Shown here: positions 22,701 to 33,420 of the stretch, piece after piece
Layout of the letters: each line of letters starts with the position of its first letter
Position numbering within the stretch: the stretch's first letter is position 1
DNA from: Isoetes taiwanensis
Taxonomy: Eukaryota; Streptophyta; Lycopodiopsida; Isoetales; Isoetaceae
DNA: 64,000 nt
Direction of reading: 5' to 3'
Assembly: GCA_021234155.1 (NCBI GenBank)
Contig: JAJEKV010000099.1
Coordinates: 613,585-677,584 of the forward strand
Made by a program: the position numbers and the translations under genes
Notes under the pieces: generated by a model
What the model was told of the DNA's origin: nothing
The model's input: only the letters and a program-made list of their open reading frames with translations
Database searches by the model: none

Positions 22701-23511
22701 CATGAGGGAAGGGTCCAAAGAAGATCAACTTGGACAACGAACCAAAGATGTGGAGAGACCATGAAGATCTTATGGCGAAGAGATGCCTACTGATTTTAAG
22801 CAGCTCAAAGGAAGGGCACCGGATCGCGAGGCGTAGGGAAGGGCACGACGCCGCTACTATCTTCCGCCCCCTAACCAAGGGCAAATGATAGTCTTCCACA
22901 AGGAGTTCAGCCCAAGGGGAAGAATCCGTGGCACTTCTCATAGCACTTTCGGGCTTGAAAGAAAGACTCGAAGATATACCCATGCCTAACCACATCATTC
23001 TTTCAACAGGCGCCAAGGCTCCATTGCCTCGACTTCATGAGAGGGCACCTCAGTGGATGCAACACTTTCGGTTGTAGCAAAGAATAAAGACTGTAACTTC
23101 CGGGCAGGAGATGGCCCGAAAGCACTTGAAGGAAGATCGACGAGGAACATCTTATGCAATCCCCTCGCAAAGGCCTCCGATTCAGGGATGTCAAGAACTT
23201 CTTCAGGCTTTCGGGAGGCCATTGAATAGTTGTTAAATTCTCTTAAGTCTTGTGCTAAATGATTTCTTGTACCCCATTATGCTAAGATATATCTACCATT
23301 ATCATGTAATCCTTATGCATTAATGACTATTAACTGTTTTGCAAATGTAAGGCTTTGTATGATTTCTTATAACTAAAGATAATTCAATTGCAAGTAAAAT
23401 TGATCAACATCTAACCCAAATAAAATGTATTGATGATCAAACCTTGCAGCAAGGAATTCAAGTGCAGGATCCCAAGACCAGCACCGACCACGCAATTGGG
23501 TACCAAGGAAC

Positions 23512-24690
23512 TTGTTTGGCAGAGAACAGGAAGACTTTGAGCAGGATATGTCACCAGAGGCAATCAACGCAAGGCTGGTGCAGATGAGGAACCAGATGCA
23601 GAACCTCATCAACTGGGCGGCACCACTGATGAATGAGCAGGAGGATGGACCCCTACCTCCACCTCCACCTTGTTTTCCCGTGGTGACGGTAAGTCCTCGC
23701 CAGGAAGGGAGGGCAAACCAGGGGAACGCCGGGGATAGAAGAAGGAAGAGGAGAACTAAGAGTCCATCATCATCTAGCTCCAGCTCATCAGACAGTTCTT
23801 CCAGTGAGGACAGCTCTAGCTCCGACAGTCAGTCTGGCACACCTAAAGCAAGGAAAAGAGCAAGAAAGACAGATGACTATCAGAAAAAGGTGGATAGTGC
23901 TATGAGCAATGTATGGAAGACAAGGAAGCTGGGCCGCCGGGGAAAGACAGTCGTCGCATGGAGGTCAAGCATGGCTTGATGAAATGGAAGAATTTGGCAA
24001 CTCCTACTTATGAAAGACAAGGACATAGGGAAAGTTGCTACAGCCTAACCTTATTGGACCGGCAAGGATCCGTGGAAGGGATATGCTAAGTCTAACAAGT
24101 CAAGAGGAACAATTGCAGTGTTTAAGACCTTCAAAGAAGGCTTTCCGCGAAGCACTATGTGCCAAGGTCTCATACTAGTAGACGATCCAAAGATAGTTTT
24201 ACAAAGTTGAATCGTGGTAGCTTATCAGTGGCTAAGTATACCTCAAGAATTCATGAGGCTTAGGCTCCATGTTCCCCGAGTCTCGAGAGAGGCAAGCAGT
24301 GGATACTTATATTGAGGGGTTGAACAAAGAATATCAAGAGGCTTGTTAGAGCAATCAACCCAAGGTCATTTGCAGAGGCCTAAGATAAAGCTATAAGTTT
24401 GGAAGAGGCACCAAAGAACTCCGGTAAGAGTTCGTAAGGCGTGATCGGGGACAATATCGGGGTAAGCAATCAGCAGCCTACACCATCAGGAGTCAGCAGC
24501 AAGGTAAGGGTCAGAATAAAGCTTTTGGGGACCGTGAAGCCACGTAATGCATCATGGGCAGGGCGGTTTTAAGCGCCTCCTAGACAGTCGCCGAAGGAAA
24601 GAGACAGAATGCATTGAGAAAAAGTTATGCTTGTGTGCTTCCAGCCAGGGCACCGAACACATGATTGTCCATTCGTCATGCAGTCAGCCT
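23512..24690 (+). pseudogene. gag: Gag of the chromovirus (capsid and zinc knuckle), frameshifted
   Basis: Gag forms the virus-like particle and packages RNA. The first block (23,512-23,979) has a coiled, acidic N-terminus, a Pro run, then an extensive Ser/Asp cluster flanked by basic runs (RRRKRRTK, KARKRARK) that could act as nuclear signals. A typical retrotransposon gag signature follows in broken frames: LSVAKYTSRIHEA (about 24,215) and VDTYIEGLNKEYQEAC (about 24,305). A zinc-knuckle relic CFQPGHRTHDC sits at about 24,636-24,668; its first cysteine is lost to a frame change. The start at 23,512 is the first ATG of the open frame and may not be the authentic one. Confidence 0.75.
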
Positions 24691-25307
24691 TGGCAGAACT
24701 CTTGGATTGGGACTCCCCAACAGAAGCGGACGAGGACGACGACCAGCAGGAGGCCCAGGACTTCATAGATGGTGAGTGCCACATATGTGCAAACATTGAG
24801 ACAGGTGATATAGAGAATCGGGATCGATCGTCATTCGGGGCTGATGGGATCATAGATAGTAATCCATATGTAGTCCTCATAGATACAGGTAGCTCTCATA
24901 ATTTTGCATCTCCTAGGCTGGCTGCTATAATGAAGAACAAGGTATTGAAGTCTAAGCCAAGGCCAGTGGCTATGGCAAATGGCGCCATTCGACACACTAA
25001 GGGGAGGAGGATCATCTTTGACATAGACCTTAGTGGGGCTAAGTGGCCGATGGGAGCGGAAGTCATGGATATCGGAAGATATGATCTCATAGTGGGGATG
25101 GAATTCTTGAAGCCAGCCAAAGCCATGATTGATTGCGATCGGAATGAAGTCACCATGACGGCACCAGACGGCACCAAATTGATAGTGAAAGGTAAGAAGC
25201 TAGATTCTCCTATGCAGTGTATTTCCTTGAAGCAGCTAAGGAAGAGTATAGAAAGGAATAAGGTGGACTACATCTTGAGGATGGAATCAGTTGAGACAAA
25301 AAGGTGA
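24690..25307 (+). CDS. Retroviral-type aspartic protease of the chromovirus
   Basis: The protease cleaves the Gag-Pol precursor. The active-site motif DTGSSHNF begins at 24,882, preceded by a hydrophobic strand (VVLI), and the second conserved strand-loop is IGRYDLIVGMEFL (about 25,072-25,110). This segment is open from the zinc knuckle in the same frame to a TGA at 25,307, so gag and protease were continuous. The frame breaks just before RT. Length and motif spacing are normal for Ty3 proteases. Confidence 0.85.
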   Translation: MAELLDWDSPTEADEDDDQQEAQDFIDGECHICANIETGDIENRDRSSFGADGIIDSNPYVVLIDTGSSHNFASPRLAAIMKNKVLKSKPRPVAMANGAIRHTKGRRIIFDIDLSGAKWPMGAEVMDIGRYDLIVGMEFLKPAKAMIDCDRNEVTMTAPDGTKLIVKGKKLDSPMQCISLKQLRKSIERNKVDYILRMESVETKR

Positions 25308-25429
25308 GGGAAGTGACCAAAAGGGGAATGGCTTGCCCGGCAGATAGCAAGGCTTATTTCAGAGTTCAAGGATGTATTTTGATGAAATTAAGAACCGCCA
25401 CCTTATAGGGGTGTGGAATGTGAGATCAC

Positions 25430-26710
25430 ATGGCTCCGGATGCAAAGCCTACCAAGAAGGGCCATATAGAATGAGCACCCTGAATTGATTGAGCTCAAGA
25501 AGCTCGGGAATTGCTCGAGCTTGGATTTATAAGAGCAAGTGTGTCTCCTTTTGGAGCACCTATACTCTTTGTGAAGAAGAAAGATGGGAGCTTAAGAATG
25601 TGCATAGACTATCGTCAGCTCAATAAGCAGACGATAAAGAACAAGTATGCATTGCCAAGGGCAGATGACCTAATGGACCGTTACAAGGAGCAAAGGTATT
25701 CTCTAAAATTGATTTGAGGTCGGGATACCATCGATAAGAATAAAAGAAGAGGATATCCATAAGACCGCTTTCAGAACGCGGTATGGTCACTTTGAGTTTA
25801 CAGTAATGCCCTTTGGACTATCGAACGCTCCAGCAACGTTTATGCGCCTCATGAACGACATCTTCAGAGACTTCTTGGATGAGTTTGTTATTGTCTTCTT
25901 CGACGACTTGACATCCTAATCTACAAAGAAGTCCCTTGAGGAGCATTGTCAAAGATCTCAGAAAGTGTTGGAGAAGTTGAGACGCCATCGGTTGTATGGG
26001 AAGCTCTCTAAGTGCCACTTTGCAATAGGCCGAAAGTGGAGTATTTGGGGCATGTAGTAACATCCGAGGGAATCTCCATGATCCATCTAAGATTGAGGCA
26101 ATAGTTGATTGGCCAGCCAAGGAATGTGGCAGAAGTAAGAAGCTTTTCTGACATGGATATTACGTAAAGTTCGTAGAAGGACTTTTGCGAAGTGGGCGCC
26201 CCTTTGTCGGACTCACTAAGGCCAAGAAGATTAAGGATTGACTAGCCATTGGTTAGAGAAAGTCCAAGCTTCTTTTGAGAAGCTTAAAGAGGCCTTAACA
26301 ACAACACCAGTGCTTTGTTCTCCGGATCCGAGTAAAGATAAGTTGGTAGCAACGATGCAAGCAAGATAGCAACAGAGCAGCCTTTGATGCAAGAAGGAAG
26401 AGTAGTCGCCACGACCGGAAGAAGATGAACGACGCCGAAAGCAACGCTTACCCAACCCATGATCAGGAGCTGCTAGCCATTGTCGGGGCATTGAGGATAT
26501 GGAGGCATTATCTGGCTGGGAAGGAAGTTTCAGTTGGATACCGATCACCGTGAGCCTTCAAAAGATCTCTTCACCCAACCACTCCTCAACTTAAGGCAAA
26601 GAAGGTGGATGGAATTCCTTGAGGAGTATGACTTTGATATTGTATATAAGCCCGGTAAGCTTAATGTTGTAGCAGATGCCCTCTCCAGAGACCATTTCGC
26701 ATAAGGATGC
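25430..26710 (+). pseudogene. Reverse transcriptase and RNase H of the chromovirus, frameshifted
   Basis: RT copies the element RNA and RNase H removes the template. RT blocks in order: [20 protein letters not shown] and DYRQLNK (25,540-25,635), [20 protein letters not shown] (about 25,780), and the catalytic VFFDD (25,893-25,907), an accepted variant of YxDD. KLSKCHFA and VEYLGH follow (about 26,010-26,050). RNase H shows NDASK (about 26,350), AYPTHDQELLAI (about 26,445) and FDIVYKPGKLNVVADALSR (about 26,635-26,690). At least five frame changes and an in-frame stop near the catalytic loop make it dead. The order RT-RH directly before integrase is typical of Ty3 elements. Confidence 0.85.
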
Positions 26711-26735
26711 ATTGTAATGCACGATTTCCACTCTT

Positions 26736-28045
26736 TTGAGTGAGTTTGGCAAGAAGATTGAGGAGTCCTTGCCAACAGATGTGGACTTCAAGGAGGTATG
26801 GGAAAGTCTTTCCAAGGAAGCCGTAACGTATAAGGAGCGGAAGCCTTCAAGCATTATAAGAAGGAAGGCAAACTCGTTGTATCACAAGCATAAGTTGTGT
26901 GTGCCCGAATCGCCGTGGGTAAGGAAGCTAATTCTTCATGACACACATAACAGCCCAATAGCAGGGGGGCATGGGCTTCATGAAGACCTATTTCAAGATT
27001 CAAGTAGCTACTTCTCGCCAGAATGAAGAGGCAGATAGCCGCGATATATTCGGGATTGCCGTTATGTCGGCCAGACCAAAGCTGAGCAACTTCGATTCCA
27101 GTGTGCTCTTGAGCCATTGGGGGTGCCAAATGCAAAGTGGGAGGTCATAAGCATGGATTTCATCACAGGTCTCCCTAGAACTCTTCGAGGCAAGGATGCA
27201 TTGATGGTTGTCGTAGATAAGTTATCTAAGATGGCACATTTTGTGCCTTGCAAGACTACTGACACCGCATTAGATACCGCCAAGTTATTTGTAAGGGAGA
27301 TTTTCAGACTCCATGGCATGCCTCGGGAGATAATATCTGATAGGGATTCCAAGTTTATGAGTGCCTTTTGGCAGGACCTCTTTAGCACCATTCAGACGAA
27401 GCTCTCCATGAGCACGGCATATCATCCCCAAACAGATGGTCAGACGGAAAGGGCGAATCGGATCATTGAAGACATGCTTCGGAAGTTATGTGTGGAACAA
27501 GCAGTCCAAGTGGGATGAGTATATCCACTTGGTGGAATTCGCCTACAATAGTGCCAAGCAGGAGTCATCTCAGATGTCTCCTTTCATGGTAAATTACGGG
27601 TACCAGTGCTTAACCCCGGATACCTGGCACAATCCTGTGTCCAAGGTAGAAGTGTCCAAGGTAGAAGTGTTCCAGCAGATGTTAGGGGATATGCAGCAGC
27701 TAGTGGAAGAAGTAAGGGGTTACTTATTGGCAGCAAGAAGTCGGCAGAAGAGTGTAGCCGACAAGCATAGGACCGTAAGGGAGTTCAAGGTAGGCGATAG
27801 CGTTTGGTTGAAGATCAAGGTGAAGCAAGCCAAGCTGCGGATTGGGAGTTGCAAGAAGCTTGCCCCTAGGTGGGCTGGTCCGTTCAAGATTTTGGAGAGA
27901 GTGGGCTCTCAAGCCTACAAGTTGGATCTTCCAGCCCATCTCAAGGTTCACAAGGTCTTCCACGTAAGTTTGTTAAAAAGGCACAATCCTAACCCTGAGG
28001 AGGTTTTGGATACTCCAACCTTGTTGGAAATGACGGAGGAGCAGG
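26736..28045 (+). pseudogene. Integrase of the chromovirus, frameshifted
   Basis: Integrase inserts the cDNA. The HHCC zinc region is visible as LILHDTHNSPIAGGHG (about 26,930) and CRYVGQTKAEQLRFQC in a broken frame (about 27,058-27,110). The catalytic core has MDFITGLP (Asp at 27,155), SDRDSKF (Asp at 27,339) and TERANR (Glu codon 27,447), giving the D-D-35-E spacing. A one-base shift near 27,500 moves to the next frame, which runs through EFAYNS, the GPFKILERVG strand and VFHVSLLKRH, the usual GPY/F region, into the chromodomain. The catalytic residues are intact; only the frames are broken. Confidence 0.88.
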
Positions 28046-28260
28046 TAGAAATAGTGCCTGAGTTACTTCTTGATAAGTCATTCAAGAAGACTAGGAGGTC
28101 TCGGTTCCTCCAATATTTGGTTAAGTGGAAGCACTTACCCGTGGAAGATGCCACATGGGTATTGAAGCAAGATTTGGAGAAACAATACCCAGAGTTTATG
28201 AAGGAGTTTAATGGGCGAGTCGTCTCCGACTTGGTCGACCCCGACTTGCCAGGTGGTTAG
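28046..28260 (+). CDS. C-terminal chromodomain of the integrase
   Basis: The last 70 codons of pol begin near PELLLDKSF and contain FLQYLVKWKHLPVEDATW and a terminal helix EKQYPEFMKEF before the TAG at 28,258-28,260. LVKWxxLPxEDATW is the chromodomain signature of plant chromoviruses. In that family the domain tethers integrase to heterochromatin, in some members through methylated H3. The two Trp cage-type residues are present; the first aromatic cage position of canonical HP1-like domains is not evident, so it belongs to the degenerate-cage type. It is fused in frame to the preceding integrase tail. Confidence 0.85.
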
Positions 28261-29111
28261 CTAGTGTTGTTAGTTAGCCTTAAGCCTGGCGCATGCATTC
28301 TAGTTAGTAGGGTGCATGTGCCGTAACCTTGATCGTGTGGGTATGGCGATGGGACACGCTTTTAGGGCATTCTCTAGGGCCACGCACCAAAGAGGTGCGC
28401 ATGACCATTAGGGTCATGTGAGTGAGGAATGAGGCATGGTGGGCGATGATGGGACATCGATCGGATGATCTCTATGCCACGATGCGGGGTACGCACACCT
28501 GGCCGTAGGAGGGTCATGGTGAAGGTTAAAGTGATCATGCGCCGATGATGGGATCGCGGAGACGCCTCCCTAGCTGAAACCCTCAGGGGCATGATGCATC
28601 GGGTGTACTCGATCCGGGGATCGTGGTACAAGGTAGCACTCGATCATGGGCTTATGATGGGAGCATCTTAAATGATCCCTAAGCTCAAACCAAAGGGCCA
28701 TGATCTTGGGCAAGGGTAGGACAACCTTGAGCCAAAGAGTTCGGCTCAAGGAGGTAAGGGGGTTGGTCCCCTAAAACCACAAATTATTAACTAAACTAAC
28801 GTAACGTGCTCCTTTTGCAGGCAAGTAGAAGGAGGACTTCAACGAGGAGTGCGTTACGAGAAGATAGGGGGAGCCATAATTTAGATTATGAACCCTAATA
28901 ACTCTTATAATAGTATTTTGAATTATTATAAGTATTAACGCTGTTAAGGCTATATAATTTTGTATAAGTACAAATATAGCCTAAATTTTGACCTTTAACT
29001 AATAAAAACTTGATTGCTAAAGTAAACTAAAGACATGACATGTTGTTGTTTTGCGAGGGCATAAGGTAGAATTCGTCACCTTAAGCGCAATCTTGAGGGC
29101 GACATTGTCCT
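28261..29111 (+). other. Untranslated region between pol and the polypurine tract
   Basis: About 850 bp with no supported ORF. It contains repeated GATGATGGGA-type phrases (28,445-28,560), a GGGGTTGGTCCCC inverted repeat (about 28,758-28,772) and an AT-rich end. A diverged match to the GGTTGGTCCC area recurs after the second chromovirus fragment near 54,225. Confidence 0.6.
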
Positions 29112-29122
29112 AAGGGGAAGAA
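29112..29122 (+). other. Polypurine tract
   Basis: AAGGGGAAGAA directly precedes the TG of the 3' LTR. This is the expected plus-strand primer and it fixes the 3' LTR start. Confidence 0.9.
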
Positions 29123-30762
29123 TGTGGCGATCGAGGGAATATAAGCCATAAATACGTATATTCACGGATAAAGTCACTATACAAGTCTATCTTCATAGCC
29201 TTGTATACCATAGATTTAATAGCACTACAGGGGCATGGCGAGAGTTATTCTCATAACAGCCAGCCATGGGTTGAACCATTATCCCGTGGCCTTAGCCCGT
29301 GGGGCACCCGCCACCTGAGAACTCACCCGATTGGTGCCGTGGCATCCTAGGTGGACCTAACATATAGGCCTAAACCCTAACCCCCAGGCCTCTTTCCATT
29401 CCTAGCACCCGAGACTCACCTACTGGATTGGAAACCCCATTTGGGAACATGCGTTTATTGTGGCATAGGCTGAGTCGGCAGCCCCGGTGGGCCTTCGTTC
29501 TTGGGTAGGAAGGCTGACACCTGCATTGAGTCGAAGATCATGGAGGCACAGGATGCGGGAGGGAGAGCTTGGGAGGCGGTATGTAGGATAGTAGTTGTGA
29601 TAGCTTATGGAATTAGCATTCAGGATATGCCCCAGTATCTTGTATCTAGAGTAGAGCCATCCTAGGGTAGTATTCAACATCTTGAACCCCTAATCAATGA
29701 ACCCCTAGCAGTTAGTTAGTTGTATGATTAGGTTAAGATGTTGTTCTTATAAATTATTCTCATGATATGATGATTGCTTGATGATGGTTGATCATGTTTG
29801 CTCCTCTTGTATTGGGAAGGGGGGTAGAGACCTAGAGCCATATGTAGTATGCTCTAAGATTAGATCCCTTAGTTCCTATTAGTTCGCGGCTTTTGTGCAT
29901 AGGAGCCCACAGACTGTGAGGCTATGATCACGACTGGCACCCCATACTTGGGGCTAGAGGGAAGTGGAGGGTGGATTTTGCAGTGGGGCTTGGGGGATCC
30001 CATAGTGGAGGCTAGGCATGGTGGTCACTTAGGTGTGGGTGAGCATGGGTGGAAGCACACTCACAGGGCAATGAGTGTAGCCACACTTTCGAGCACAGAG
30101 TGTTGGCTTGGCTCGTTTTGGGGGTTAAGTAGAAGTGCAGTCGTGTGTAAACCCGCGGTGATTCTCTAGTAATACGAGAACCTCTAGACCACAGGAAGGG
30201 AAGTGCAACCCTTCACCGCACCTCGTGGACCCGAGGAGGTCACAACACAGGTAGTCAGATGGGTAGTGCCATGGGGCTAGCATTATCGGAAAACTAGAGA
30301 TCTGTCCGAGGCGATTCGCCCATACCGCGAAGTATGCACGAAGGAGAGGATCGATCAGTCAACCTAGCCATTGTTCTATACCAGCCCTGCGCCATTGCCA
30401 TGACTTCGATTACGCTCTATCTTGAGGCCTAGCGATTCGGTCATCCTCCTTACAGTGCAGTAGGGGTAGGAGCTCTCGTGTTTCGCTGATTGTGCCCATC
30501 ACATCTTTGTATTGGTATATGTGATGCACTACCCGCCATTGGTAGTATTTGTATATATTTGATATAGTTACGGCGTGTTATAAGCTTATTTGTATAGGAG
30601 CCCATAGGGGAAGAGCATAGGAATTACCTCGTGTTCCCTCACAGCACTAGGGATCCCCTCAGTCGCGAGGGTAGGCAGAAGGGCCCGTCTTGGTTGTTGG
30701 GCGGACGGGGATTTCTGCGAATTATGCGGTACGGCCGTATGTTTTAGCGGGGAGGCGTCACA
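29123..30762 (+). repeat. 3' LTR of the chromovirus
   Basis: It runs 1640 bp from TGTGGCGATC to GTCACA and is collinear with the 5' LTR. Some blocks are nearly identical (for example about 29,585-29,610 and 29,790-29,850), others are heavily altered. The divergence implies an old insertion, or base-calling trouble in GC-rich blocks. Confidence 0.9.
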
Positions 30763-31984
30763 ACGCCGGTACTTAACTATATCCATTTATAACACTTGCA
30801 TAATCTTGATGGTTTCTCCATAGTACATGCATAACAAAAGCGACTCACGTCTTGATAATAAATGGGAGGTATTGAGTGTGCTCTGTGTGTGTTTTTGCTT
30901 CAAGGTATACAAAACACAGGAACAACAATTCCTTCTCATAGGTAGAATAGGTTACAATCAGCAAATTTTACACTTTCTTTGGTTTCCCCCATTACAGAGT
31001 GTAAATCCAACGAAATAAAGAATACTCACTCCTTAGGATCCTCCAAAGCGATATACTCCTCATGATTATGGCGTACAATATTATCTACAACCTACAAAGA
31101 ACTGCGTCATTTAGTACTCAAATGGGATAGTTTTAGTTTTACACCTCCCCTCTCAGGAGAAAAGATTTTACCGGCAAATTTTTTCATGTTTTGAACACTT
31201 TCCGATGCTTTTTATCCGTTTTTTCTTCATCTGCAATTTTCCGGTCGTGTTTCCTTTGGTGTAAACCGAAAGTCTTCCCTGAAATGTTGCATCTATTTGG
31301 AATGTAAGTTCAATATCCAACCTTATTGTATTTTGCAAATGCATAATCTCATGTTGGAACTACTCCATCCTCAACTCGAGTCTGGCAACAAACATCCCAT
31401 TTTAAGATTATTCATAATTGACTCGTGGATGACACAAACATTAACTATCTCTTTGGATATGAAGGAGGACAAACCCAATGGAAGAGCTGAAGGTTATCAC
31501 TGCGAGCACTAGTTGTAAAAGGAAGTCAGTGCCACGATATCTAAAAAAAACAAATGCAAACACAAAGAAATCATAGTACAAATTGAATGGAATACCATAA
31601 TTTAACTGCACCAGCCTCACCTTTTTTGACGAAACATATCGCTGCTTCAGGTCTACTGGAATTATAGGAGGCAACCCCCCTGTCAATGCATAAACCTAAT
31701 TTCAAATAGATAAATATGCCTAGAAATGCATAAAGACGAACAAAAAAATTAAACAAATCAATTGCAAGAAAGGAGATAAATACCTCGGTGCATTTATTGG
31801 CTCCTGATTATGGGTTGGATTCCAATGGGGTATTAGACTCGTAGATTGTCTTCTATTTTGCAAGTCGAATACCAAAAATGGGGTATTCGGCTTGTAGATT
31901 CGCATGTAAATTATGTAAGTCAAATACGCCCAAAAAATATTGTGTGAGTCGAATACCCCTCCAAGTAAAAAAAAAATTGTTAAA
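30763..31984. other. No recognisable gene
   Basis: AT-rich flank of the chromovirus. The small frames at 30,827-31,018 and 31,297-31,512 show no motif. A phrase around GTATTCGGCTTGTAGATTCG recurs imperfectly at about 31,830-31,950. Confidence 0.5.
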
Positions 31985-32062
31985 AGGCGGGTTCGAACTC
32001 GCACAAGGAAGTTGAAAACCAAACTAATTGACCATTTGCACCACGCGGCATTATTGCAATAA
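31985..32062 (-). mobile_element. tRNA-derived SINE head
   Basis: The minus strand reads GTGGTGCAAATGGTCAATTAG (A-box-like) and, about 30 bp later, GCGAGTTCGAACCCGC, a textbook B box inside a T-arm hairpin. No anticodon arm fits, so this is a SINE promoter rather than a tRNA gene. The body downstream (lower coordinates) is not delimited. Confidence 0.5.
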
Positions 32063-32243
32063 AATTGCTTCCCATAATATAATAAACTATTATATCTATG
32101 CATGGCATATTCCGCTCGGCGTTTTCTGGAATCCAACCCTCTTTCGGGAGCCAATATTTCGCTCGTAAATATCTCACGGGAAATATGGGTATCAAGTTGG
32201 GAATGTATTATAAAAAGAGGGTAAAAGACTCGCAATATGTCTT

Positions 32244-32316
32244 GATGTATTTGGTCTAGTAGTATGATTCTTGCTTTGGGCGCAAGAGGTCCCAAGTTTA
32301 ATTCTCAGCATACCCC
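32244..32316 (+). pseudogene. tRNA-Pro(UGG) pseudogene
   Basis: The stretch TTGGTCTAGTAGTATGATTC, the anticodon stem CTTGC/GCAAG around loop TTTGGGC (anticodon TGG) and AGGTCCCAAG follow plant tRNA-Pro closely. The T-loop reads TTTAATT instead of TTCGATT, the T-stem has two mismatches, and the 5' acceptor strand no longer pairs with CATACCC. The changes are mostly C-to-T and G-to-A, as expected for methylated, non-selected DNA. Confidence 0.65.
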
Positions 32317-32408
32317 ATTACGCTTTGTCGTCATTCTATTTGTGTCCATGGCAACTTCTTGAAGTGAGGATATTGCTCTGCAATTACGTTTGCAAATGCT
32401 TTCTTTTG

Positions 32409-32530
32409 AGATAAGAGCGCCCACTGCTGCGTAGCCCGAGTTAGGTTTACCATATTTTAGACAACTTGAACAAATTGGCATTTTTTTTTCCTTTGGGAAC
32501 AAGTTTTTGGGTTGCCCGAAGGGCAAACCC
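32409..32530 (+). repeat. Dispersed repeat B, copy 1
   Basis: About 120 bp from AGATAAGAGCGCCCACTGCT to GTTTTTGGGTTGCCC, matching 48,108-48,218 at most positions. The antisense frame at 32,305-32,526 is a by-product; the same peptide phrase (GQPKNLFPKEK) appears at the second copy because the repeat is conserved. Confidence 0.75.
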
Positions 32531-32754
32531 TTTCCTTGATAGGCCCATAGTGGGGCCTTGGACTTGAGGGCCGAGATGGGTCTGGGGGCCTATTTGGACG
32601 GCCCGAATGATTTTAACAGCTACGCTAGACAGTGTTAAGGGATGGGTTGGCTGTCATCGATCAGTTGTTAGGCATCGTTAGCTTTGAATCTGGCTATGTC
32701 CTCTATTATTTTTTCTTATTATTCTTCTTGTTTTAAACTTGCACACCATCGCCG

Positions 32755-32837
32755 ATTTGGGGGCATGATTGGATGGTACATGGCCTCTATTTGGAGTCCC
32801 AATTTGGGGGCATGATTGGATGGTACATGGCCTCTAT
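32755..32837. repeat. Short direct duplication (47-bp period)
   Basis: Two 36-bp copies beginning ATTTGGGGGCATGATTGGAT are identical and start 47 bp apart (32,755 and 32,802). Confidence 0.85.
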
Positions 32838-33219
32838 TTTGGTTTTGGTTTTCTAGCCTCAGATTTTGGTTCTTTAAGCTCAGATTTGCACTTTGTTACA
32901 ACCTCTGCTTTCGCAAAACTTTTGCAATCCTTTGCCCCTTCTAGCTTGGGCTTTGGAAGGGCGAACACGTTCGCCTTGATTGTAGCTTTGATTCTTGCTT
33001 AGCTTAGCTTTGGGCATTTTTCTTTTGAGTAGAACAAAGCTCTCAGGTAGTAACGAAGTAAGGCCTTCTAGTTCCAAACTTTGCAGTATCAACCAAGCTT
33101 CTAACTAATAGCATTATTTTCATGGAGGGATTTACTCGTTAATCACTCAGTCAGTATGGCCTCCAGTATGAGCAGATTTAAGGGCAACCGGCAGTGCATA
33201 AGCACTTTTTTTTCATTTT

Positions 33220-33420
33220 CCTTTGTTTAAAATCTTTGCCTAAAAATGTTGTTGTAAATAAATTATATAGTCAAACTAGGATGACCATGAGGAATTGCAA
33301 TAATCCAGATATAAATCTTCTCATTAAACATCTATATGCGAAGCATCTTCAATTTTCTAGAGCAAAGGAAGAATAACAAGAGCCATAGTGCATTTTGCAT
33401 TTAACAAAACTTAAGGAAAC
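33220..33420 (+). repeat. Dispersed repeat A, copy 1
   Basis: From TTGTTTAAAATCTTTGCC through AATTGCAATAATCCAGATAT to CATAGTGCATTTTGCATTTA. The same order of phrases occurs at 52,610-52,820. At 36,180 and 52,835 the CATAGTGCATTTT phrase continues into sequence resembling a receptor-kinase exon, so the family may derive from a decayed gene. Confidence 0.75.

Larger units (their letters stand above)
17526..30762 (+). mobile_element. Ty3/gypsy chromovirus carrying a histone H3-like gene
   Basis: A 13.2-kb LTR retrotransposon, clearly more GC-rich than its surroundings. Order: 5' LTR, Met-initiator primer site, H3-like ORF, unidentified leader ORF, gag with zinc knuckle, aspartic protease, RT, RNase H, integrase, chromodomain, polypurine tract, 3' LTR. 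Pol order PR-RT-RH-IN and the C-terminal chromodomain place it in the chromovirus branch of Ty3/Metaviridae. About 4.3 kb separate primer site and gag, far longer than in ordinary chromoviruses. Extra pre-gag ORFs are known in the Tat/Ogre branch, but those lack a chromodomain. Multiple frameshifts and diverged LTRs show the copy is dead. A clear 5-bp target duplication is not visible. Confidence 0.9.

Noticed and set aside
31720-32295. 191-codon minus-strand ORF
   Set aside because: It runs through a SINE head and the antisense of a tRNA-Pro pseudogene; its sequence is explained by those.
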